Source: Alphaproteobacteria bacterium (GTDB lineage: Bacteria > Pseudomonadota > Alphaproteobacteria > Rhodobacterales > Rhodobacteraceae). Taken from it: 38,860 nt of DNA. The stretch is from the NCBI GenBank assembly GCA_030431825.1, contig JAUIIJ010000038.1:1-38860 (forward strand). The letters are read 5' to 3'. This document shows, piece by piece, positions 17,221 to 25,683 of the stretch. The notes below the pieces were generated by a model. That model saw only the letters and a list, made by a program, of their open reading frames with translations, searched no databases and was not told the origin of the DNA. Numbering within the stretch: the stretch's first letter is position 1; each line of letters opens with the position of its first letter. The position numbers and the translations under genes are program-made.

Positions 17221-17263
17221 GTTCCACTCAGTGGAACTTGAGGAGGGACGGTCCAGCTGGACC
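17221..17263 (+). promoter_or_regulatory. IclR-type operator palindromes upstream of the IclR gene
   Basis: GTTCCACTCAGTGGAAC (17221-17237) is a perfect 8+1+8 palindrome that matches the TGGAA/TTCCA half-sites typical of IclR-family operators. A second, unrelated perfect palindrome GGTCCAGCTGGACC lies at 17250-17263, just before the start codon. The first is a good candidate for autoregulation and for control of the catabolic operon. The palindromes are directly visible; binding is inferred. Confidence 0.6.
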
Positions 17264-17284
17264 ATCAAGGAACAGGGACGCTTC

Positions 17285-18067
17285 GTGCCAACGATGCAAA
17301 CCATCGACCGCGCCGCTGCGGTCCTTCGCGTTTTGTCTGACGGAACATCTGACGGCCTGCGCCTTTCAGATGTCGCCGAAGCGACCGGACTTGGTAAAAG
17401 CACGGCGTTGCGATTGCTCGGGGCACTCGGCGAGGTCGGCTATGTCGAGTATGACGCAGCCGCGAGGCGCTATCGGCTGGGGTACGGTCTGTTTGCACTG
17501 GGGCTTTCCGCACGGCGTTTCCATGTACTGGACCAGGCGCGCACCGCACTGGATCGCCTTGCGGAATCCACAGGCGACACCGTATTCCTGTCGGTCCGGG
17601 ATGGCGATCAGGCGGTTTGCGCCGACCGGCGCACAGGTTCTTATCCGATACGCTCCCTGACCCTTTCGGTTGGCGACCGGCGTCCGCTTGGGGTCGGCGC
17701 AGGCTCGCTCGCCCTGCTCGCATCCGAACCCGATGACGAAATCGACAGGGTTCTTGCGATCAGTGCTCCGGAACGCCGGAATTTCACCCGGTTTGGCGAT
17801 GCCGCACTGCGACGCATGATCGCCGCAGCGCGCAGGGATGGCTACTCCTTCAATGACGGACAGATCGTCAACGCGATGAATGCGGTTGGCGTCGCTGTTC
17901 TGGACGACGCCGGGCGCGTCATAGCGGCGCTGTCAATCGCCGCCATCCGGGAACGCATGGAGGAACCGCGCCGGGCCGAACTGGTCGCGCTGCTGCAGGC
18001 CGAGGCCCGCGCCCTCGGGCGGAGACACCCCGAAAACGCCGAAAGGACAATTGGTGCCGATGGATAA
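17285..18067 (+). CDS. IclR family transcriptional regulator
   Basis: This 260-residue regulator has an N-terminal winged helix (TIDRAAAVLRVL, then LSDVAEATGLGKSTALRLLGAL as recognition region) and a C-terminal IclR effector-binding domain (about 75-250) containing GDTVFLSVRDGDQAVCADR and VGVAVLDDAGRVIAALSI. GTG 17285 is chosen because AGGGA lies 6 nt upstream; an upstream GTG at 17231 falls inside the operator palindrome. The stop overlaps the start of the E1 alpha gene, so the regulator is probably co-transcribed with the operon that it controls. The ligand is unknown and is presumably the compound taken up by the TRAP system or a metabolite of it. Confidence 0.9.
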   Translation: MPTMQTIDRAAAVLRVLSDGTSDGLRLSDVAEATGLGKSTALRLLGALGEVGYVEYDAAARRYRLGYGLFALGLSARRFHVLDQARTALDRLAESTGDTVFLSVRDGDQAVCADRRTGSYPIRSLTLSVGDRRPLGVGAGSLALLASEPDDEIDRVLAISAPERRNFTRFGDAALRRMIAAARRDGYSFNDGQIVNAMNAVGVAVLDDAGRVIAALSIAAIRERMEEPRRAELVALLQAEARALGRRHPENAERTIGADG

Positions 18068-19055
18068 TGCACATAACCTCGACCGCAAGCGCTTTGGCGC
18101 AGTGTTCGCGCTCATGCATCGCATCCGCGCCTTCGAAGAGGCGGCAATCGCCGCTCAGAAGGAAGGGCTGGTTCTCGGCGCAATTCACCCGTCGATCGGT
18201 CAGGAAGCCGTCGCGGCGGGGGTATGCTGCAACCTGCAATCTGCCGACCTTCTGCTGTCCACGCACCGCGGCCACGGGCACACATTGGCCAAGGGGGCCG
18301 ATCCGCTGGCCATGATGCGCGAGTTGTTCGGCCGCGCCGGCGGAACCTGTGGCGGCAAGGGCGGATCGATGCACATCGCCGATTTCGGTGTCGGCATGCT
18401 TGGCGCGAACGGGGTCGTCGGCGCCAACATTCCGATCGCCACCGGCGCGGCGCATGGTCTCAAGCTGCAGGGATCAAAGCAGATCGTCGCCTGCATCTTC
18501 GGCGACGGCGCGATCAACCGCGGACCGTTTCTGGAGGGGTTGAACTGGGCGCGCGTATTCGATTTGCCGGTCTTGTTCGTGTGTGAGGACAATGGTTTCT
18601 CGGCAACCACCCGCACCCGGGACATGACCGCCGGCGCAGGAGCCGCAGCGCGTGCACAAAGCCTCGGCATTCCGGCGGTCGAGGTTGACGGCAATGACGT
18701 TCTGGCCGTCGATGCCGCCACCCGGACCGCCATTGACGATATTCGCGCCGGAAAGGGACCGGTCCTGTTGCACTGCCGCACTTATCGGATCACGGGCCAT
18801 ACGGCGGTCGATCCCGCCCTCTATCGCCCCGCCGACGAGGTCGAAGCCCAGCGCGGGAACTGTCCGATCGCCCGACTGGGTGCAGCTCTGGCGATGGCAG
18901 GCATGGAGCCCGATGCGTTGGCGGCAACCGCTCAACAGGCCGTCGAGGAAATGACTGCAATCGCGGCAAAGGCACGCGACACGGATTGGCCCGATCCGAT
19001 GGCCGCCTTCAGTGATGTGCAGGACATGGGCGACCCCCGCGAAAGGGCATTCTGA
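18054..19055 (+). CDS. Thiamine-dependent 2-oxoacid dehydrogenase E1, alpha subunit
   Basis: The 333-residue protein is the alpha chain of a heterotetrameric E1 (pyruvate/acetoin dehydrogenase type). It shows HPSIGQEAVAAG, the active-site histidine region STHRGHGHTLAKG, the GGKGGSMHIAD segment and the ThDP motif GDGAINRGPFLE...CEDNGFS near 150-180. GTG 18054 has AAAGGA 6 nt upstream; ATG 18060 is the alternative. The gene overlaps the IclR gene, and its stop overlaps the beta start. E1 oxidatively decarboxylates a 2-oxoacid or cleaves acetoin, then passes the acyl group to a lipoyl E2, but no E2 or E3 is in the window. The precise substrate cannot be assigned; an acetoin- or pyruvate-like compound is the nearest guess. 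Confidence 0.88.
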   Translation: MPMDNAHNLDRKRFGAVFALMHRIRAFEEAAIAAQKEGLVLGAIHPSIGQEAVAAGVCCNLQSADLLLSTHRGHGHTLAKGADPLAMMRELFGRAGGTCGGKGGSMHIADFGVGMLGANGVVGANIPIATGAAHGLKLQGSKQIVACIFGDGAINRGPFLEGLNWARVFDLPVLFVCEDNGFSATTRTRDMTAGAGAAARAQSLGIPAVEVDGNDVLAVDAATRTAIDDIRAGKGPVLLHCRTYRITGHTAVDPALYRPADEVEAQRGNCPIARLGAALAMAGMEPDALAATAQQAVEEMTAIAAKARDTDWPDPMAAFSDVQDMGDPRERAF

Positions 19056-20041
19056 TGGCAACCGACACCTACCTGAACGCCGGTCGACGGGCCGTGATCG
19101 AAGAAATGCAGCGGGACAGGGCGGTCTGGGCGCTTGGCGAAGACCTTGGCCGTGGCGGTGTCTTCGGACAGTATCGCGACCTGCAGGGCATGTTCGGCGC
19201 GGACCGGATTGCCGACACGCCGATCTCGGAGGCCTGCATCATGGGCGCCGCCGTCGGTGCGGCCATGACCGGCACGCGACCCATCGTCGAAATGCGGTTC
19301 TCCGACTTTGCCCTCTGCGCGATTGATGAACTCGTCAACCAGGCGGCCAAGGCACGTTTCATGTTTGGCGGGCAGATGCGCGTCCCCATGGTCGTGCGCG
19401 AACCCATCGGCATGTGGCGGTCGTCCGCCGCCCAGCATTCGCAATCGCTGGAAAGCTGGTACACCCATATTCCCGGCCTCGTCGTGGTTGCCCCTGCCAC
19501 GCCGGCCGACAACCTTGGCCTGCTGAAATCCGCGATCCGCAATGACGATCCCGTCGTCTACCTCGAACACAAGAACCTGTGGGGTCTTGAGGGTGAGTTG
19601 CCAGACGGAGAGCACCTGGTGCCGCTGGGCAAGGCCGACATCGCCCGTCATGGGGATGCCGTGACCATCGTGACATGGTCGGGTATGCGCCACGCATGCC
19701 TGCGCGCGGCGGAAGCGCTCGCGACAGCCGGCATCGAGGCCGAGGTGATCGACCTGCGCACGCTCTGGCCGTGGGATCGGGAGACGGTGTTCAACTCGGT
19801 CAGGCGCACCGGTCGCCTGCTGGTCGTGCAGGAGGCGGTCAGCGTCTCGGGTTTCGGCGCGGAAATTGCCGCGAGTGTCGCCGAGGCCCTGCACCACGAG
19901 CTCAAGGCCCCGATACGGCGGCTGGGCGCGCCACGCATACCTGTCGCCTACGCGCCTGCGCTGGAGGATCGCGCCCGTGTCGGCGACGCAGCCATCATCG
20001 ACGCCGTGCGGGGGCTTGTCGCCCCTTGCCCGGCAAACTGA
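19055..20041 (+). CDS. Thiamine-dependent 2-oxoacid dehydrogenase E1, beta subunit
   Basis: This 328-residue beta chain starts at ATG 19055, sharing TGATG with the alpha stop. The cofactor-activating glutamate is Glu59 in DTPISEACIMGAA. The PIVEMRFSDFALCAIDELVNQAAK helix and the RSSAAQHSQSLESWYTHIPGL segment are typical of transketolase central domains, and a C-terminal transketolase domain (VTIVTWSGMRHACLRAAEAL, VIDLRTLWPWD) closes the protein. It pairs with the preceding alpha subunit in the cytoplasm. The next gene, a TRAP binding protein, begins 44 nt downstream behind a strong AGGGAGGA site. This arrangement ties the enzyme to an imported carboxylate or ketone. Confidence 0.9.
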   Translation: MATDTYLNAGRRAVIEEMQRDRAVWALGEDLGRGGVFGQYRDLQGMFGADRIADTPISEACIMGAAVGAAMTGTRPIVEMRFSDFALCAIDELVNQAAKARFMFGGQMRVPMVVREPIGMWRSSAAQHSQSLESWYTHIPGLVVVAPATPADNLGLLKSAIRNDDPVVYLEHKNLWGLEGELPDGEHLVPLGKADIARHGDAVTIVTWSGMRHACLRAAEALATAGIEAEVIDLRTLWPWDRETVFNSVRRTGRLLVVQEAVSVSGFGAEIAASVAEALHHELKAPIRRLGAPRIPVAYAPALEDRARVGDAAIIDAVRGLVAPCPAN

Positions 20042-20085
20042 ACCGGCGGAGAGCCCGCCACAACGACGATTAGGGAGGACCAAGA

Positions 20086-21108
20086 ATGCAACTACTCAAG
20101 ACCATGATGATGGCAGGTGCGGCTGTCGCGACGCTCGGCGTCGGCGCGGCGCTGGCGCAGGATTACAAGCCCGAGTACCGGGTCTCGACCGTGGTGCCCG
20201 CACCGTTTCCCTGGGGCATCGCCGCCGAGAAATGGGCGGAACTGACCGCCGAGCGCACCGATGGACGGATCAACATGAAGATCTATCCCGGCGTGCAACT
20301 GGTGCAGGGCGACCAGACCCGCGAATTCACCGCGATCCGTCAGGGTGTGATCGACATGGCCGTGGGGTCGACCATCAACTGGTCGCCACAGATCACCGAA
20401 CTCAACCTGTTCAGCCTGCCATTCCTGATGCCGGACTACGCGGCGCTGGACGCTCTGACCCAGGGGCCGGTGGGCGAAAAGCTCTTTGAGATCATCGAAT
20501 CCAAGGGCGCGGTGCCGCTGGCCTGGGCCGAGAACGGTTTTCGCGAGGTGACCAACTCGAAAACTCCGATCCGCACACCGGAAGACATGAAGGGGCTGAA
20601 GCTGCGGGTCGTCGGTTCTCCGATCTACAACGACATGTTCACTGCAATGGGCGCGAATCCCACCCAGATGAGTTGGGCAGACGCGCAGCCCGCCCTGACC
20701 ACCGGAGCCGTCGACGGGCAGGAAAATCCGCTGACCATCTACACGGTTCTGAACATGCACGAACTGGGCCAGACCAATGTCACGCTTTGGGGCTATGTGG
20801 CCGATCCGCTGATCTTTGTCGTGAACCCGCAGGTCTGGGAGAGTTTCACCCCGGAAGATCAGGACATCCTGCGGCAGGCCGCGGTTGATGCGGGCGCCCA
20901 CGGCATCGAGGTTGCCCGCAAGGGTCTGACCGAGGACGACCAGAGCGTGATCGAGGAAATCAAGGGGCATGGTGTCGAAATCATCACCCTGACCGAGGAA
21001 GAGCGCCAGGCATTTGTCGACGTGACGCGACCGGTCTATGACGCGTGGAAAGAGAAAATCGGCACGGAGCTTGTCGATATGGCCGAACAATCCATCGCCA
21101 ACCGCTGA
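20086..21108 (+). CDS. TRAP transporter solute-binding protein (DctP family)
   Basis: The 340-residue periplasmic receptor of a tripartite ATP-independent transporter has a signal peptide ending ALA-Q at residue 24. The DctP fold is indicated by EFTAIRQGVIDMAVGS, LPFLMPDYAALDAL and the conserved binding element GLKLRVVGSPIYNDMFTAMGANP, in which Arg174 is the usual carboxylate-binding arginine. QPALTTGAVDGQENP follows. The ligand is therefore likely a carboxylate, but its identity is open. The Shine-Dalgarno AGGGAGGA precedes ATG 20086. It is followed by the small and large membrane subunits in the standard order P-Q-M. Confidence 0.93.
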   Translation: MQLLKTMMMAGAAVATLGVGAALAQDYKPEYRVSTVVPAPFPWGIAAEKWAELTAERTDGRINMKIYPGVQLVQGDQTREFTAIRQGVIDMAVGSTINWSPQITELNLFSLPFLMPDYAALDALTQGPVGEKLFEIIESKGAVPLAWAENGFREVTNSKTPIRTPEDMKGLKLRVVGSPIYNDMFTAMGANPTQMSWADAQPALTTGAVDGQENPLTIYTVLNMHELGQTNVTLWGYVADPLIFVVNPQVWESFTPEDQDILRQAAVDAGAHGIEVARKGLTEDDQSVIEEIKGHGVEIITLTEEERQAFVDVTRPVYDAWKEKIGTELVDMAEQSIANR

Positions 21109-21161
21109 CGAAAACGACCGCCGGGCCCGGAACCGGGCCTGGCCCAGACAAAGGGCGCGAC

Positions 21162-21677
21162 ATGGACAGCAGCGAGCAGCAACCTGACAGTGACACGGGA
21201 ACCGGGCACACCGTCGTCCCGGTTCGGATCGAAGAGGCGCTTGGCGCCGCGGCGATGGCCCTGATCTGCCTGATCTCCTTTGCCAACGTGATCGTCCGCT
21301 ACGCCACGAACGTCTCTTTTGCCTTCACCGAAGAATACTCGGTCTTTCTGCTGGTCTTCATGACATTCGTGGGCGCTTCGGCGGCTTTCGCCGGCAACGA
21401 GCACATTCGCATCACGTTTTTCGTCGACCGCCTGCCCGTCTTCTGGCAGCGCCTCTGCGAGGCGATCACCGTGCTGGCGACGACGCTGATGTTCTCGCTC
21501 ATCATCTATTTCGGCGCGCGCGTCACCTATTCAGAATGGAAATGGGAGGAGACGACACCGGGGCTTGGCAATCCGTCCTGGATTTACACGATCTGGATGC
21601 CGATCCTCTGCATCGCCATCCTGATGCGGGTGCTGGGTCGGGCATGGGCGCGCTTTCGCGACGGGCGGCGCGCATGA
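21162..21677 (+). CDS. TRAP transporter small membrane subunit (DctQ)
   Basis: The 171-residue protein has four predicted membrane segments at about 25-47, 59-76, 95-118 and 139-157, as expected of DctQ. Conserved features are FANVIVRYATN after the first segment, FAFTEEYSVFLLVFMTFVGAS, and the NEHIRITFFVDRLP cytoplasmic loop. ATG 21162 with AAGGG upstream gives the normal length. Its stop TGA overlaps the dctM start (ATGA). DctQ forms the inner-membrane complex with DctM and is needed for Na+-driven uptake of the DctP-bound solute. The N-terminal 20 residues are hydrophilic and variable. Confidence 0.92.
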   Translation: MDSSEQQPDSDTGTGHTVVPVRIEEALGAAAMALICLISFANVIVRYATNVSFAFTEEYSVFLLVFMTFVGASAAFAGNEHIRITFFVDRLPVFWQRLCEAITVLATTLMFSLIIYFGARVTYSEWKWEETTPGLGNPSWIYTIWMPILCIAILMRVLGRAWARFRDGRRA

Positions 21678-22975
21678 TCCTGGCCAATATTCTCCTGTTG
21701 GCCGTATTCGTCGGCCTGATGCTGATCGGTACGCCCATCGCGGTCGCACTCGGTCTGGGCGGCGCCGTCGGGGTCTGGCTGGGACTTGATGCAACCGCAC
21801 TGGGCATGATCGGTCCCAATACCTATGCAGCCGTCGCCAAGTATCCGCTGATCGCGATCCCGCTGTTCATCCTGACCGGGGCGATGTTCGAACGCTCCGG
21901 CGTGGCGGCGCGCCTTGTCGAATTTGCGCAATCGCTGATCGGGCCGCGCCGGGGCGGGCTGGCTCTGGTGGCGATCCTCGTCTGCATGATCATGGGCGGT
22001 ATGTCCGGATCCGGTCCTGCCGACGCTGCCGCTGTTGCCACGGTCATGCTGCCGTCGATGGTCAAGGCGGGCTATCCCCGCCCGTTTACCGCCAGCGTGA
22101 TCGCCGCCAGTGCCTCGACCGCGATCCTGATCCCGCCCTCAATCGCGATGATCGTCTATTCCGTCATCATACCGGGCATGGACCTGCGCGCGCTCTTCGC
22201 GGCCGGGATGATCCCCGGCCTGCTGCTGGGCGTCGCGATTGCCGTTCCCACCCTGATCCTGAGCAAACGTCACGATTTCGGGGCCGACGAGCAATCCGAA
22301 CGGCCGCCCTTCTGGCCCAGCCTGCGCCGCGCCTTGCCGGGCCTGATGGCTCCAGTGATCATCCTGGGCGGGCTGCGCTCCGGTCTTTTCACCCCGACGG
22401 AAACCGCCGTGGTCGCCGTGTTCTATGGCCTGTTCGTCGGCACTGTCCTCTATCGCACGATGGGGTGGCGCGATGTCTATGACGTGCTCGCCGAAAGCGC
22501 CAAGATTTCGGGCGTCCTGATGATCATCCTGTCACTTGCCGGGCTGTTCGCATGGGCCGGGTCGACCATGGGCGCATTCTCGGCGACGGCAGATCTGTTG
22601 CTGAGCGTCAGCGACAACCAGTGGGTGATCCTGTTCCTCGTGATGTTCGTGATGCTGCTTGCGGGCATGGTGCTCGACGGGGTGTCGATCTATCTCATCA
22701 CCTTGCCGTTGCTGGTGCCGATCATCGAGGCCTTTGAATGGTCCTATGTCTGGTTCGGCGTGGTGATGGCAATCAATATCGCGATGGGCCAGTTCACGCC
22801 CCCTGTTGCGGTCAACCTGATGGTCACCGCCAAGATCGCCGGCGTGCCGCTCGAATCCACGTTCCGCTGGGTCGGCTGGCTGTTGCTGGCGATGGCCGTG
22901 GCGCTGGCGCTCATCATCATCTTTCCTGAAATCGCGCTCTGGCTGCCCCGGCTGCTGGGCTATCGCATCACCTGA
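21674..22975 (+). CDS. TRAP transporter large membrane subunit (DctM)
   Basis: The 433-residue permease starts at ATG 21674, overlapping the dctQ stop by 4 nt. It has roughly a dozen hydrophobic segments. Typical DctM elements are LIGTPIAVALGLGG, PLFILTGAMFERSGVAARLV, GGMSGSGPADAAAVATVMLPSM, ILIPPSIAMIVYSVI and, near the end, MGQFTPPVAVNLMVTAKIAG followed by FPEIALWLP. It forms the transport channel coupled to the sodium gradient. The length and motifs agree with the family (about 425-435). Twelve nt separate it from the ThDP enzyme gene. Confidence 0.94.
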   Translation: MILANILLLAVFVGLMLIGTPIAVALGLGGAVGVWLGLDATALGMIGPNTYAAVAKYPLIAIPLFILTGAMFERSGVAARLVEFAQSLIGPRRGGLALVAILVCMIMGGMSGSGPADAAAVATVMLPSMVKAGYPRPFTASVIAASASTAILIPPSIAMIVYSVIIPGMDLRALFAAGMIPGLLLGVAIAVPTLILSKRHDFGADEQSERPPFWPSLRRALPGLMAPVIILGGLRSGLFTPTETAVVAVFYGLFVGTVLYRTMGWRDVYDVLAESAKISGVLMIILSLAGLFAWAGSTMGAFSATADLLLSVSDNQWVILFLVMFVMLLAGMVLDGVSIYLITLPLLVPIIEAFEWSYVWFGVVMAINIAMGQFTPPVAVNLMVTAKIAGVPLESTFRWVGWLLLAMAVALALIIIFPEIALWLPRLLGYRIT

Positions 22976-22987
22976 TCCGAGGACCAA

Positions 22988-24715
22988 ATGACCGACACGA
23001 ACGAAATGACCGGGGGCGAGGCCCTCGCCCGCACGCTTCTGGCCCACGAGGCCGGTCCTATTTTCGGCATGGGCGGGTTCCAGCTGCTGCCCTTCTACGA
23101 CGCGGCGCGGCGCTTGGGTCTGAACCACCACCTGATCAACGACGAACGCTGCGGCACCTTTGCCGCCGATGCCTATGCCAAGGTATCCGGCCGCGTCGGG
23201 CTGGTGGATGCGACGCTGGGTCCGGGCGCGACGAATCTGGTCACGGGGCTGGTCGAAGCGCTAAACGCCGGATCGCCTCTCGTGGCCATCGTCGGCGACA
23301 CGCATCGCGATCACAGCTGGAAGAACATGACGCAGGAGACCAATCAGGCCGACATCCTGCGTCCCGCCGCCAAGGAGGTTATCCGGGTCGAAGCGGTGCA
23401 TCGCGTTCCCGAACTGCTGCGCCGCGCCTTTCAGGTGGCCACGACCGGGCGCCCAGGGCCCGTTGTTCTGATCGTGCCGGAAGATGTGTGCCACGGCACG
23501 CACGGCTTTGGCGACTCGGATTTTGTCTGTGATCCGCGCTATCAATCCGCTCCTGCCCTGCGCTGCCGGCCCGAGGCCGAGACCCTGGCCAGAGCGGCGG
23601 CCATGTTGGCGACGGCGGAACGTCCCTTGATCCTCGCCGGAGGCGGCGTGCATATTTCGCGGGCGGCGACGGAGCTGACGAAATTTGCCGAAACCGCACG
23701 GATACCCGTTGCCCACACCATGAGCGGCAAGGGCGCGATCCCCTGCACCAGCCCGCTGTCGGCAGGGCTGTTCGGGCGCTATGACCGCATCGCCAACACG
23801 ATGATTGATGAGAGCGATTGCCTGCTGGTGGTCGGCTGCAAGCTGGGTGAAATCGCAACCAAACGCTACACGGTTCCCGCACCGGGCAAGACCGTGATCC
23901 ACCTGGATTGCGTCGCCGAGGAGATCGGGCGCACCTATGCACCCGAATTGCCGCTCTGGGGCGACGCCCGTGAAGGGCTGCGTGATCTGGCCGAGGCACT
24001 GACAGGCAAGGCTGTGCCGGATGCCCGCGCCGCGTGGTGCGATAGCGTCGTGACCCGCATGGACGATTGGCGCGAGATGGCCCGACCCCGGCTGGAAAGC
24101 GACGAAACCCCGGTCGCAATGGGTCGGATGATGGGCGAATTGAACCTACACCTGCCCGAGGATGCCATCCTGATCGCGGATGGCGGGTTTGCGGCGCATT
24201 GGGGCGGCCTGATGTACGACAGCCGCCGGGCCGGGCGCGGGTTCGTACCGGATCGCGGCTTTGCGTCGATCGGCTATGGCGTGCCCGGCGCAATCGGCGC
24301 CTGCATGGCCGCCCCTGACCGCGCTGTGGTGGCAATCACAGGGGATGGCGGTTTCAACATGGTGCTGGGCGAACTGGAAACCGCGCGTCGACTGGGCATC
24401 GCGCCCACCATCATCGTGGTCAACAATGCCGCGTCGGGATATGTCAAGGCCTTGCAACACCTGATGTATGGCGAAGGCAACTATCAGTCATCCGACCTTG
24501 AAGAGACGAACTTTGCCGAGGTGGTGAACGCAATGGGCTGTCTGGGGCTGCGGGTGGAGACACCCGATGCCTTTGCCGGCGCACTGAAACAGGCGCTGGC
24601 CGAAACCGGGCGCCCCTCGGTCCTGGATGTTGTGGTGACGCGGGATGCATCCAGGATGCTGCCCGCCGCCGACAGTCGGGCGGTCACCGTGAAGAAAGGG
24701 GACCGGGTTGCCTGA
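22988..24715 (+). CDS. Acetolactate synthase-like ThDP-dependent enzyme
   Basis: This 575-residue ThDP enzyme has the three-domain layout of acetolactate synthase and benzoylformate decarboxylase. The catalytic Glu53 is in NDERCGTFAADAYAKVSG, DATLGPGATNLVTGL follows, the middle domain spans about 190-340, and GDGGFNMVLGELETARRLG...NNAASGY is the cofactor motif. It is not a standard IlvB: there is no small subunit, and the segment GDTHRDHSWKNMTQETNQ replaces the IlvB sequence in this region. The GAGGA site precedes ATG 22988. It shares the operon with a second, structurally different ThDP system (E1 alpha/beta). It could decarboxylate or condense a 2-oxoacid arising from the imported substrate; the reaction is unknown. 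Confidence 0.85.
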   Translation: MTDTNEMTGGEALARTLLAHEAGPIFGMGGFQLLPFYDAARRLGLNHHLINDERCGTFAADAYAKVSGRVGLVDATLGPGATNLVTGLVEALNAGSPLVAIVGDTHRDHSWKNMTQETNQADILRPAAKEVIRVEAVHRVPELLRRAFQVATTGRPGPVVLIVPEDVCHGTHGFGDSDFVCDPRYQSAPALRCRPEAETLARAAAMLATAERPLILAGGGVHISRAATELTKFAETARIPVAHTMSGKGAIPCTSPLSAGLFGRYDRIANTMIDESDCLLVVGCKLGEIATKRYTVPAPGKTVIHLDCVAEEIGRTYAPELPLWGDAREGLRDLAEALTGKAVPDARAAWCDSVVTRMDDWREMARPRLESDETPVAMGRMMGELNLHLPEDAILIADGGFAAHWGGLMYDSRRAGRGFVPDRGFASIGYGVPGAIGACMAAPDRAVVAITGDGGFNMVLGELETARRLGIAPTIIVVNNAASGYVKALQHLMYGEGNYQSSDLEETNFAEVVNAMGCLGLRVETPDAFAGALKQALAETGRPSVLDVVVTRDASRMLPAADSRAVTVKKGDRVA

Positions 24716-25520
24716 CGATCCCCTGCTGGCGGACAGCGTATCGAGGCTCGGGCCGGAATACGCGGGCCACGTCGTCGTAACCGGATCGCATGGTGGCGTC
24801 TTTGCCGCATTTCTTGCGCGTCGTGCCGGGTTGCGCGCCTGCGTGTTTCACGATGCAGGTATCGGGCTGGATCGAGCCGGAATTGGCGGGCTTGACTGGC
24901 TCGCCGCACAGGGTATGGCGGCGGCGGCTGTCGATCATGCAACGGCGCCGATCGGTCAGGCCCGCCAGATCCGGGACAGGGGCATCATTTCACATGCCAA
25001 TGCGCCTGCCGCCGCCCTGGGTGTGACATCGGGACAGTCCTGCAATGAGGCGGCCGATCTGATGCGGGCCGCCGCAATGCCGAAGGGCGACTGCCCCGAG
25101 GTTCGGGAGGGCCGCGAGGAACTGTCGCCGGCAGGGGCATTGCGCGCCCTCGTCCTTGTGGATTCCGCCAGCCTTGTCGCGCCTGCGGACGCGGGCAAGG
25201 TCATCGTCACCGGGTCGCACGGCGCGATCTTCGGACACGATCCGGCAAATGCCCTCAAGGCGCAAGGGTATCTCGCGCTGTTCAACGACGCGGGCGGAGC
25301 GGCGACCTCCCGCCTGCCCGCCTTGCAGGAACGCGGCATCGCCGCCGCGACCGTCTTCGCCAGTTCCGCACGCATAGGCGATGCGCGCTCCACATGGCAA
25401 CGCGGTGTCATCTCTGCGCTGAACGCGCAGGCTGCCGGGCTTGGTGCGGACATCGGCATGAGCGCGCGCGATCTCGTCGACCTTGCGCTGACCTCCGGAA
25501 CCGGGCCGCGATCAACGTGA
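24708..25520 (+). CDS. Unknown protein with two tandem GSHG domains
   Basis: I do not recognise this 270-residue protein, but it contains two diverged copies of one domain of about 100 residues (20-120 and 163-261). Matching elements are VVVTGSHGG/VIVTGSHGA, VFHDAG/LFNDAG, AAQGMAAAAV/QERGIAAATV, PIGQARQ/RIGDARS, RGIIS/RGVIS followed by N-A, and a terminal ADLM/VDLA helix. The alternating strand-helix pattern and GSHG loops suggest a Rossmann-like nucleotide- or CoA-binding fold. No signal peptide is present. TTG 24708 is preceded by GAAAGGGG and overlaps the ThDP enzyme by 8 nt, indicating tight coupling. It may be a partner or regulator of that enzyme. Function is not assignable. Confidence 0.75.
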   Translation: MPDDPLLADSVSRLGPEYAGHVVVTGSHGGVFAAFLARRAGLRACVFHDAGIGLDRAGIGGLDWLAAQGMAAAAVDHATAPIGQARQIRDRGIISHANAPAAALGVTSGQSCNEAADLMRAAAMPKGDCPEVREGREELSPAGALRALVLVDSASLVAPADAGKVIVTGSHGAIFGHDPANALKAQGYLALFNDAGGAATSRLPALQERGIAAATVFASSARIGDARSTWQRGVISALNAQAAGLGADIGMSARDLVDLALTSGTGPRST

Positions 25521-25683
25521 AATTTCAGGCGAGTCAGATTTGTCGAAAAATTCTTCCGGTTGTGCTCGCATATATTGAAGAGCGGGGCCAGGCGTGCAAG
25601 CGCGGTGCGCCCGTTGTGGCGACATGGCTTCCCGCATAGTCTGACGCAAACCGCGACACTCCCAGCTATCAGGTGAACCATAC

